The notes under the pieces were generated by a model. That model saw only the letters and a program-made list of their open reading frames with translations. It did not search any database and was not told where the DNA came from. Positions 4,791 through 11,628 of a DNA stretch of 11,628 nt are shown here, one piece after another (within the stretch, counting starts at the first letter, position 1; each line of letters starts with the position of its first letter). The stretch spans positions 1-11,628 of the forward strand of contig JAFGIE010000161.1 of the NCBI GenBank assembly GCA_016929775.1, read 5' to 3'. The position numbers were made by a program, and so were the translations under genes. Origin of the DNA: Anaerolineae bacterium. GTDB taxonomy: Bacteria; Chloroflexota; Anaerolineae; JAFGEY01.

Positions 4791-7700
4791 GGATTCCCAC
4801 GGCAACCGACATCCGGGGCGATGGGTCGCCGTCGCCACTGCCATTTGCGCTGCGCTTTGCCTCCTCACCTTGGGCCGGGCCCTCGTCCTGGCGCACGATC
4901 GAGCCCCCGAGCCAGCTGTGGGCAGCGCTCCCCCCCTCTTCGACTCCCCCCTCCAGATCGAGGTCCACTATGGGGAGGAATGGGTCGCGGGCCAGTCGAT
5001 CGGCTTGGCATCGGCGGCGGTCACCCTGACCGATGGCAGCGGCGTACCCAAGGCGGACGCCGTCGTCCCCACCGGCGCGGACGGGAGCTTCTGGGTCGGC
5101 TGTGGCGACTGGTCCGGGGGCGCGTGTCCCGACATCCAGCCCGGAGACAGCGTCCACGCCACCGTCGACGAGTCGACGGCGAGCGTTGACCCGGTGGGCC
5201 AGATCGAGGGCCTGGTCGACGCCGCTTCGGACGTCGTATCGGGTACCGTGCACGCCGGTTGGTTTGAGGGCATGCTGGAGACGCGCTGTGTGGCCTGGAA
5301 GGAGCCCAGCCATGTCGTGGTCACGGCTGCCGCCGGCGCGGACGGGGGAACCTTTGCCTGCGACTTTGCCGCTGCCGGGTGGGACCTGCAGCGCGGCGAC
5401 GCCCTCGCGATCAGCTACGCCGAACCGGACGGCGACCTGGTGACCAATGCGCCGTTCTGGCCCTGGGTGCGGGTCAACTATGCGCACGACTGGGTCGGGG
5501 CAGACTATCCCGCGGGCCACACGTTCGCGATCACGGTCACCGACAGCCTGGGCGGATACAAGGCGACTGCGTTCGCCGACACGTCAGGTGGCGGCGGATG
5601 GGGCGCCGACGGCTTTGAGACGGGGGAGGAGCAGTGGGCGCCGGAGCGACCCGAGATCGTCGCGGGGGATCACGTCTACGCCTGGTCGGACGACGGCTAT
5701 GCCCGCCACGTGCAGGTCGGCGCGATCAGCGCGACCCTCGACGTCGCCGCGGACCAGATCGCGGGAACGATCGCCGCGCCCTGGTTGAGCGAGACACTGG
5801 CGGTCGAGTGCCACCCCTGGGGCGCCTGGGAAGCGGGCCTCGAGGCTCCGATCAAGCACAGCACAGCCTCGCCCGACGGGACCACGTCCTTTGCCTGCCA
5901 ATGGGATCCCGACACCGAGTGGGACGTGCAGCCGGGACAGGACATTGCCGTCCTCTACTACGAGCCAGACGGCAGCGCCGTGATCGACGTCTACCGGCAG
6001 CCGATCGCCGACCTGCGCATCGCGCTAAGCGCCGAGGGCGAGGTCACGAGCGACGGCAACGCACAGTTCACGATCCGCTACTGGAACCAAGGCGACGCAC
6101 CCGCTGCGGGCGTCGCCATCACCGATACCATGGTCGGCGGGATGAGCTACTTGACCGACACCTCGGGCCTGCCGCACAGCGGGAGCGGCGCGGGACCGAT
6201 CGTGTGGGACGTCGGCACGATCGATCCAGGGCAAGCGGGGTCTTTTGCGCTGTACGCGCAGGTCACGGCGAGCCCAGGCGGGATCGTCACCAACACGGTC
6301 GAGATCGCGACGACGAGCCCCGACGGGGGCGAGCCCTGGGACAAGAGCGCCACGTGGCTGATGATGGTACACGGCAACGACACGCGCCTGCGCGTCGAAA
6401 AGGGCGCTCGGACGCCGGACCCCGCCCCCGGGCACGACGTCGTCTTTCAGATCGCCGTCTGTAACGAGGGCAGCACCGGGAGCAGCGAGGTCGTGCTCGC
6501 CGATACGCCCGCCCCCCCGCTCGAGCTGGTCGGCTGGTCTGCGCGCGAGCCCGGCTGGCGCGAGGTGTACCTGGACCCCGGTCAGCTCCAGCTCGCCCTT
6601 CCCACCATCCCCGGCGGCGCGTGCCGCGAGGTGTACGTGACCGCTCACCTGGACGGAGTCGAGCCCGGCGCCCATCTCGCCAACGTGGCGACCATCGCCG
6701 CCGAGAACGACACCAGCACGGGCGACGACGAGGCGATCTGGGAGGGTGCCGCCGCCGAGCCGTACGTCAACCTGGGCATCAGCAAGGAGTGGACGGCAGG
6801 CGTGCTGCGCCCGGGCGGGCAGCTCGTCTACCAGATCGGCTACGGCAACGACGGCAACGTCCCCACGGGCCCGGTCTGGATCACCGACCGGTTGCCGATC
6901 AGCGCCACGTTCGCGAGCGCCTGGCACCACGACCCGTGGGGCGGCTATCCATTCGAACCGGTCACGGTTACGAACGAGTACGTGAGCTGGGAGATCCCGA
7001 TCCTGGAGAATGGATCGAGCGGCGGCTTTGAGGTCGTGCTCGACGTCGATCCCGGCGCTGCCCCGGGCTACGTGGAGCACAACGAGGTCGAGATCGCTTC
7101 GCCTGCACAGGAGCGCACCTACGGGGACAACACCTCCTCCTGGACGGAGATGCTGCGCGAAGCGGGGCCAAACCTGCGCGTGCGCAAGACGCACCAGTGG
7201 CAGGGCGACGGGCAGCTTGGCTACGCGATCCACTTTGCCAACGCAGGCGATGCGCCTGTGATCGACGTCTGGATCACCGACACGCTGCCGGTCGGGACGC
7301 ACTGGATCGACCAATGGCAGCTCGAGTTCGACCGGGAGCCGCTCGGGACAGGCTACGACGGGGGGCGGCACGCATTTGCCGTGCACCTCGACGAGATGCA
7401 CCCGGGCGAGGCGGGCTGGCTCGCCCTGAACGTGCACCTCGACGAACCGGGCGCGCCCGTGCGCTGGTATACCAACACGGTCGAGATCGGCGCCCCCGGG
7501 CTCGACGACGTCCATCCCGCCGACAACGCCCACGAGGACGTGGCCTTTGGCGGCGGCGAGCTGCGCCGCGTCGAGCTGTGGGTGGACGATCGGGGCCCGA
7601 GTGCGATGTGGGGCGAGGCGATCCCGGGACTGGTGGTCACCGTGACCACGCCGCACGAGCTGCTCCACGCCTGGGCCGACCCAGAACAGGGCGGCTACTG

Positions 7701-10700
7701 GGAGATCGGCGACGTCGGGCTCCTCGAACCGGGCGACAGGGTCACCGTCACCGCCGGGGTGGGGCTGCTGCCTGTCGCTGTCACGATCCCCAAGCCGCTC
7801 CTCGTCGAGGCGGACGCCGCGACAGACGTGGTGTCGGGCGCCATCGGCGGGTGGGCCGAGCGACCGGTCGAGATCCACGGGCAGTGGGAGGGTGGCTACC
7901 GCGAGGCGATCAGCGCGCCCGACGGCGGATTCGAGGAGGCGTATGCCGACATTCCGCGCGGCGCGCACGGGTACGTGCGCTTTGTCGACCAGGTCTCGTA
8001 CGCCGAGGTCGTCTTCCACCGTCCCTTCTGGGCGCTCGACCTGGTGCTGGACGTACACGTCGATCACGACCAGGTCGAGGGACGCTACGAACCGGGTCAC
8101 ACCGTCTGGATCACGGTCACCGAGGGTAACGCGACCACGGTCAAGGGCCTGGCAGAGCTGCACACCGGCGAGGTGCCCGGGTGGGAGGAGCCGGGCTTTT
8201 CGACCCGCGAGGAAGGCTGGTCGACGGCGTGGCCCGACCTTGCTGCGGGCGATTGGGTGACGGGGCACGTCGACAACGGGTTCACGGGCGGCGTCCGGAT
8301 CGGCGCGATCGACTTCCAGGTCGACCTCGCCGCGGACCTGGTGTCCGGCACTCTAGACGCAGACTGGTTCGACGAGTGGCTCATGCTGCGCTGCGAGGTC
8401 TGGGCGCCCGGCGGGCCCGCCGTCGAGCTCGAGGTCGACCCGCACCACGGGCCCTTCAGCTGCGCGTTTGGCCAGACCGGCTGGGACCTCGCCCCAGGGC
8501 AGACGGTCGCCGTCATGTACTGGGAGCCGGACGGCGACCGGGTGATCCGGACCTTCGAGTGGCCCCACATCGCCGCCCACATCGGCCCGTCCTCGGGCGG
8601 GGACCGCCGTGTGTGGGGGCACGCCGCAGCGCCCGACGCCTCGGTCGCCGTGTCGGTGACCGACGATCTGGGCAAGCCGGTGGCGAGCGCCGTAACGCCG
8701 AGCGATTGGCAGGGGCGCTATGACACGGGCGACACGCTCCCCGAGGGGACGCTGGCGCCCTGGAACGTGGTGTGGGTCGACTTTGCGAACGGGCTGACCG
8801 ATAAGCTCGAGATCTATCCGATGAGCGGCGAGGCGGACCCCGAGAGCGACGTGGTCACCCTCACCGCCGCCGGATACGTCACCTTTGAGCTGGGGCTCGA
8901 GTACTGCGCAGGCAACGAGTGCGACTGGATCGACCTCGGTTGGCTGAGCTATTCCGGGATCGTGAGCGTGAACCTCATGTCCGAGCGCGGCTTTGACGTG
9001 CGCCCCGACACCTCGTATCACGCGCACATGTACGTCGAGAACGGGCAAGAGCTGATCTACTCCTGGTCGCTCCTGGCGCCGCGCCTGTCCGTTGCCAAGT
9101 GGAACACCGCGGGCCACGCGCGCCCCGGTGGTCCCTACGCCTACCTGATCGAGTACCGCAACGACGGATCGGCGCCGGCGGAGAACGTGACCCTCGTAGA
9201 CACGCTGCCGCCGTTTGCCTCCTACGTGGACGATACCAGCGGCTTGCCGGTCACCCTCGGCCCGGCGGGCGCGATCGCGTGGGATGTGGGGCCGCTCGAA
9301 CCGGGCGCGCAGCACGTGTTTGCCCTCACCGTGGCGATCAGCGAGAGCGCGCCGACCGGAGAAGGCATCCTCGATCCGAATTGTGTCGCGATCCAGACCA
9401 GCACGGCGGGCGACCCCGACCCCGGCGACGACTCTGCGTGCAGCGACCCGGTCGACGTCTGGGAGGACGAGGTCGAGCTCGCCGTCGACAAGCGCGTCCG
9501 TCCCGACGACCCGGCGCCAGGGCAGGAGTTTGAGTACACGGTGCAGTGGTGCAACCAGCGCGGCGCCGCCGCGGGCCCGGTCACCCTGACCGACACGCTG
9601 CCCGCATGGACGACGCTCGTCGAGTGGTGGCCCCGCGACCCTGGACAGCCCTTCTGGAGCGAGGTCTCGTCCAGCGGCGGCGAGCTGGTCCTGTATGCCG
9701 CCTCGCTACCCGGACAGGCGTGCGGTGAGATCGCTCTGCGCGTCGCCCTGGCGCTCGAGGCAGAGATCGGCGCCACGCTTAGCAACATGGTCGTGCTCGA
9801 CGTCGCGGGCGACGTGGACCCCGAGAACAACTGGCGCCTGCACCAAGAAGCGCACGTTGGCGCGCCGCGCATCGCGCTCGAGATCCACAAGAGCGCCCAA
9901 GCCGCCGTCCTGCTGCCCGGTGGCTGGGTCCAGTACCTGATCGAGTACGACAACGCCGGCAACACGGCGCTCCCGACGACACTCACCGAGACGGTGCCCG
10001 CAGGCATGGCGTACGTCGACGCCTGGTGGGCGGACGATATGCCCCCCGAGCTGGGGCCGCTGCCCAACCCGATCGTCTCGGGCGACCTGCTGATCTGGGA
10101 GCTGCCCGAGATCCCGGTGGGCGACAGGTATGCGCTCTATGTCCTGCTCCAGATCGACGAGGGCGTCGACGAGTACGCGCTGCTCGAGAACTGCGCTACA
10201 GTGGGCGGCGCGGCGCCGGGAGCCGACCCGCACCAAGACACGGCGTGCGCCGCGGTGACCATCTACCCGCCTGGCCCTAACCTGCGCGTGACCAAGTGGC
10301 ACGAGTGGCGGGGAGAGGAACAGCTCGGCTACACGATCCGCTTCCAGAACGTCGGCGACCAGGCGGTAGGCGAGGTCTGGATCACGGACACGCTGCCGGA
10401 GGGAACACATTGGAGCGGGGAATGGAACCTGGGCTTTGACGAGCAGCGACTGGTCCTGCCCGAACCGATAGTCGGCGACCGCTCGCTCGCCTGGCTCCTG
10501 TCCGAGCTGGCGCCTGGAGACGTGGGCTGGCTGCAGTTCCGGGCGGGCGTCGACGACCCCGGCGCCCCTGGACACTTTTACACCAACACGGTCGAGATCA
10601 CCCTACCCCCGGACGACAGCCACCCCGGCGACAACGCCTACCAGGACGTCGCCTTTAGCGGTCCCGAGGTCCGCCGCCTCGAGCTCGACGTCTACGGGCA

Positions 10701-11628
10701 CGGCATCTGGGGCGACGCCCCGCGCGGACCGATCACGATCACGACCCCCCACACGCAGGTCGTCCTCGAAACAGAGGGCGCCTTCTCGTGGGAGTCGCCC
10801 GACCCGCTCCTCCCCGGCGAGACGGTCACCGTCGCCGCCTGCGAGGGCGCCCTCCCCGTCCACGCCACCCTCCCCGACCCCTTTGACGCGCACGCCTCCT
10901 CGATCGCGGACGAGGTGTGGGGGCAGGTCGACCACCTCGACCGCCGCTGGCTCGAGGTCGAACTGCTCGACGGCACGCTGCGCGAGGTCCAGACCGACCC
11001 GGACGGCAACTATGCCGCTGCCTTCCCCGACATCCCGCGCGCCGGTCAGGGCGAGGTCCGCTACCCGACCGAGATCGACGATACCGACGTCGTCTACCAC
11101 CGCGGCTTCCGCAGCCCCGACCTGATCCTCCTCGCCGACTATGACCACGACTGGCTCGGCGGCGACTACCAGGGGCCCGGCCAGACCGTCTTCCTGACCG
11201 TGACCGACGCAGGCGGCGCCACCAAGGCTGCGGCGGAGGTCACCTTGCCCCCGGGCGGCGGCTGGTGGAGCACGGACGAGGCGGACTGGGCCCCCGAGCG
11301 ACCCGACATCGACCCGGGCGACCGGGTGCACGGCATCGTGGATGGCGGGCCGTTCACGACCACGCTGCGCGTGGGCGCCATCCCCGCCACGGTCGACGTC
11401 GAGCACGACGCCGTGTCCGGCACCGTCGAGGCGCCGTGGGTGGAAGGGCTGGTCACCGTCCGCTGCGAGATCCACGAACCGGAAGGACCGGACGGGATCG
11501 AGCAACACGGCGTAGACCCCAAGGGCGGCGCCTTTGCCTGCGACTTTGGGGGCGCGTGGGACATCCTGCCCGGGCAGAACGTCGTGGTTCGCTACGTCGA
11601 GCCCGAACAGAACGCCGTGCAGGCGCAC
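4789..11628 (+). CDS. Giant secreted multi-repeat DUF11 protein (3' end beyond window)
   Basis: One frame runs without a stop for 2280 codons to the window edge. TTG 4789 is chosen for its well-placed Shine-Dalgarno and because a signal peptide follows at once: an Arg/His-bearing n-region (1-11), a hydrophobic core (12-34) and a likely cut after LVLA (35). Two repeat types fill the mature part. Eight DUF11 (TIGR01451-like) domains of about 130 aa lie near 407, 531, 658, 794, 1430, 1560, 1693 and 1829; most show a Y/F-x-I-x-x-x-N-x-G strand and TDTLP-type turns (829-834, 1600-1605, 1865-1870). The other type is about 175 aa (54-228, 229-406, 1089-1264, 2117 onward), with 'ITVTDS'-like strands, 'VSGT...W...RC', 'FACDF' and EPDGD. 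The protein is rich in Asp, Glu, Gly and Trp and poor in Lys. No catalytic motif or transmembrane anchor is seen; an anchor may lie beyond the window. DUF11 proteins are often cell-surface or wall proteins, so an adhesin, sheath or stalk role is likely but unproven. Confidence 0.9.
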   Translation, partial: MDSHGNRHPGRWVAVATAICAALCLLTLGRALVLAHDRAPEPAVGSAPPLFDSPLQIEVHYGEEWVAGQSIGLASAAVTLTDGSGVPKADAVVPTGADGSFWVGCGDWSGGACPDIQPGDSVHATVDESTASVDPVGQIEGLVDAASDVVSGTVHAGWFEGMLETRCVAWKEPSHVVVTAAAGADGGTFACDFAAAGWDLQRGDALAISYAEPDGDLVTNAPFWPWVRVNYAHDWVGADYPAGHTFAITVTDSLGGYKATAFADTSGGGGWGADGFETGEEQWAPERPEIVAGDHVYAWSDDGYARHVQVGAISATLDVAADQIAGTIAAPWLSETLAVECHPWGAWEAGLEAPIKHSTASPDGTTSFACQWDPDTEWDVQPGQDIAVLYYEPDGSAVIDVYRQPIADLRIALSAEGEVTSDGNAQFTIRYWNQGDAPAAGVAITDTMVGGMSYLTDTSGLPHSGSGAGPIVWDVGTIDPGQAGSFALYAQVTASPGGIVTNTVEIATTSPDGGEPWDKSATWLMMVHGNDTRLRVEKGARTPDPAPGHDVVFQIAVCNEGSTGSSEVVLADTPAPPLELVGWSAREPGWREVYLDPGQLQLALPTIPGGACREVYVTAHLDGVEPGAHLANVATIAAENDTSTGDDEAIWEGAAAEPYVNLGISKEWTAGVLRPGGQLVYQIGYGNDGNVPTGPVWITDRLPISATFASAWHHDPWGGYPFEPVTVTNEYVSWEIPILENGSSGGFEVVLDVDPGAAPGYVEHNEVEIASPAQERTYGDNTSSWTEMLREAGPNLRVRKTHQWQGDGQLGYAIHFANAGDAPVIDVWITDTLPVGTHWIDQWQLEFDREPLGTGYDGGRHAFAVHLDEMHPGEAGWLALNVHLDEPGAPVRWYTNTVEIGAPGLDDVHPADNAHEDVAFGGGELRRVELWVDDRGPSAMWGEAIPGLVVTVTTPHELLHAWADPEQGGYWEIGDVGLLEPGDRVTVTAGVGLLPVAVTIPKPLLVEADAATDVVSGAIGGWAERPVEIHGQWEGGYREAISAPDGGFEEAYADIPRGAHGYVRFVDQVSYAEVVFHRPFWALDLVLDVHVDHDQVEGRYEPGHTVWITVTEGNATTVKGLAELHTGEVPGWEEPGFSTREEGWSTAWPDLAAGDWVTGHVDNGFTGGVRIGAIDFQVDLAADLVSGTLDADWFDEWLMLRCEVWAPGGPAVELEVDPHHGPFSCAFGQTGWDLAPGQTVAVMYWEPDGDRVIRTFEWPHIAAHIGPSSGGDRRVWGHAAAPDASVAVSVTDDLGKPVASAVTPSDWQGRYDTGDTLPEGTLAPWNVVWVDFANGLTDKLEIYPMSGEADPESDVVTLTAAGYVTFELGLEYCAGNECDWIDLGWLSYSGIVSVNLMSERGFDVRPDTSYHAHMYVENGQELIYSWSLLAPRLSVAKWNTAGHARPGGPYAYLIEYRNDGSAPAENVTLVDTLPPFASYVDDTSGLPVTLGPAGAIAWDVGPLEPGAQHVFALTVAISESAPTGEGILDPNCVAIQTSTAGDPDPGDDSACSDPVDVWEDEVELAVDKRVRPDDPAPGQEFEYTVQWCNQRGAAAGPVTLTDTLPAWTTLVEWWPRDPGQPFWSEVSSSGGELVLYAASLPGQACGEIALRVALALEAEIGATLSNMVVLDVAGDVDPENNWRLHQEAHVGAPRIALEIHKSAQAAVLLPGGWVQYLIEYDNAGNTALPTTLTETVPAGMAYVDAWWADDMPPELGPLPNPIVSGDLLIWELPEIPVGDRYALYVLLQIDEGVDEYALLENCATVGGAAPGADPHQDTACAAVTIYPPGPNLRVTKWHEWRGEEQLGYTIRFQNVGDQAVGEVWITDTLPEGTHWSGEWNLGFDEQRLVLPEPIVGDRSLAWLLSELAPGDVGWLQFRAGVDDPGAPGHFYTNTVEITLPPDDSHPGDNAYQDVAFSGPEVRRLELDVYGHGIWGDAPRGPITITTPHTQVVLETEGAFSWESPDPLLPGETVTVAACEGALPVHATLPDPFDAHASSIADEVWGQVDHLDRRWLEVELLDGTLREVQTDPDGNYAAAFPDIPRAGQGEVRYPTEIDDTDVVYHRGFRSPDLILLADYDHDWLGGDYQGPGQTVFLTVTDAGGATKAAAEVTLPPGGGWWSTDEADWAPERPDIDPGDRVHGIVDGGPFTTTLRVGAIPATVDVEHDAVSGTVEAPWVEGLVTVRCEIHEPEGPDGIEQHGVDPKGGAFACDFGGAWDILPGQNVVVRYVEPEQNAVQAH
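4948..8052 (+). repeat. Super-repeat copy 1 of the giant protein (residues 54-1088)
   Basis: Order: two Cys-paired modules (54-228 and 229-406), four DUF11 domains (407-924), and a B segment (925-1088) that resembles the Cys-paired module but lacks its cysteines. Residues that anchor the alignment to copy 2 are RC 166-167, EPDG 212-215, DTSGLP 457-462, TDTLP 830-834, TNTVEI 895-900 and FHR 1076-1078. Confidence 0.75.
6007..7560 (+). repeat. DUF11 block 1 (four domains)
   Basis: Domains begin near residues 407, 531, 658 and 794. The first ends with TNTVEI (501-506). The second has its own cysteine pair (C558, C612). The third shows VWITDRLP (696-703). The fourth opens with PNLRVRK (794-800) and carries VWITDTLPVGTHW (827-839). 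Spacing of about 130 residues matches the usual DUF11 period. Confidence 0.75.
8053..11136 (+). repeat. Super-repeat copy 2 of the giant protein (residues 1089-2116)
   Basis: It repeats the order of copy 1: a Cys-paired module (1089-1264), a diverged segment in the slot of the second module (1265-1429), four DUF11 domains (1430-1960) and a B segment (1961-2116). Anchor offsets from copy 1 are 1035 (RC), 1034 (EPDG), 1025 (DTSGLP), 1036 (ITDTLP), 1037 (TNTVEI) and 1027 (HR of FHR/YHR). Such steady offsets point to duplication of one unit of about 1030 residues. Confidence 0.75.
9076..10668 (+). repeat. DUF11 block 2 (four domains)
   Basis: Domains begin near residues 1430, 1560, 1693 and 1829, and each resembles its partner in block 1 more than its neighbours. 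The second again has a cysteine pair (C1588, C1645). The fourth again opens with PNLRV and carries VWITDTLPEGTHW (1863-1875). The first and third gained extra cysteines (C1532/C1551 and C1802/C1820) with no counterpart in block 1. Confidence 0.75.
11137..11628 (+). repeat. Start of super-repeat copy 3 (Cys-paired module, cut by window end)
   Basis: Residues 2117-2280 repeat the opening module of copies 1 and 2: DHDWLGGDY (2119-2127), VFLTVTDAGG (2134-2143), VSGTVEAPW (2209-2217), RC (2225-2226) and FACDF (2249-2253). The EPDGD motif is changed to EPEQN (2271-2275). Its presence shows that the gene continues well past the window. Confidence 0.7.

Noticed and set aside
4770..5189. ATG 4770 opening a 139-codon frame from the start-site hairpin loop
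   Set aside because: Different frame from the giant gene, no Shine-Dalgarno of its own, Arg-rich shadow translation.
4504..5520. A 338-codon - strand frame spanning the divergent control region
   Set aside because: It crosses both promoters and the signal-peptide region of the giant gene and shows no domain.
6025..8268. A 747-codon open frame on the - strand, and similar ones at 8353-9315, 9706-10575 and 10603-11628
   Set aside because: They lie antisense to the giant gene, show low-complexity Arg/Val/Asp/His-rich text without domains, and are expected shadows of high third-position GC. The + frame has coherent repeats throughout.
6289..10599. An exact 18-nt DNA repeat encoding TNTVEI at 6289, 7471 and 10582, considered as a DNA-level repeat or recombination site
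   Set aside because: It sits at equivalent points of DUF11 domains, so conserved protein sequence and biased codon use explain it.

Overview
This window is very GC-rich, with G or C at most third codon positions. It looks like a stretch of bacterial chromosome, most probably Chloroflexota (Anaerolineae or a relative). I infer this from protein style only: a giant secreted DUF11 protein with Trp/Asp-rich 'EPDGD' modules, an ECF sigma factor paired with a membrane FecR/DUF5666 protein, and a stand-alone double-SIS sugar-phosphate protein. There is no rRNA, tRNA or other taxonomic marker, so the assignment is tentative. I see no mobile element, CRISPR array or RNA gene.

Layout. (1) 1-1266: a promoter, a strong Shine-Dalgarno and a complete + strand SIS-domain gene (349 aa). 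(2) 1275-1310: a perfect 16-bp hairpin between convergent genes. (3) 4435 down to 1332, - strand: a two-gene operon with an ATGA overlap. It encodes an ECF sigma factor (196 aa) followed by a single-pass membrane protein (838 aa) with a putative cytoplasmic anti-sigma region, an outer FecR domain, six DUF5666-like repeats and a C-terminal Cys/His module. (4) 4436-4788: a divergent control region. It has back-to-back sigma70-like promoters, an imperfect palindrome midway between the two -35 boxes, and a leader of about 200 nt that ends in a hairpin covering the next gene's Shine-Dalgarno and the first base of its start codon. (5) 4789 to the window end, + strand: one uninterrupted reading frame of at least 2280 codons, starting at TTG with a signal peptide and running off the window. 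It is built from DUF11 repeats and a second, cysteine-paired module type, arranged in a super-repeat of about 1030 residues. Two copies are complete and a third has begun.

How the parts may work together (inference). The sigma/FecR pair has the layout of an envelope-signalling switch and shares a compact intergenic region with a giant exported protein. The simplest model is that an envelope signal read by the FecR/DUF5666 protein frees the sigma factor, which adjusts expression of the surface protein or of other genes. The visible promoters resemble housekeeping sigma70 sites, however, so direct control of the giant gene by this sigma factor is not shown. The SIS gene is probably an independent amino-sugar metabolism unit.
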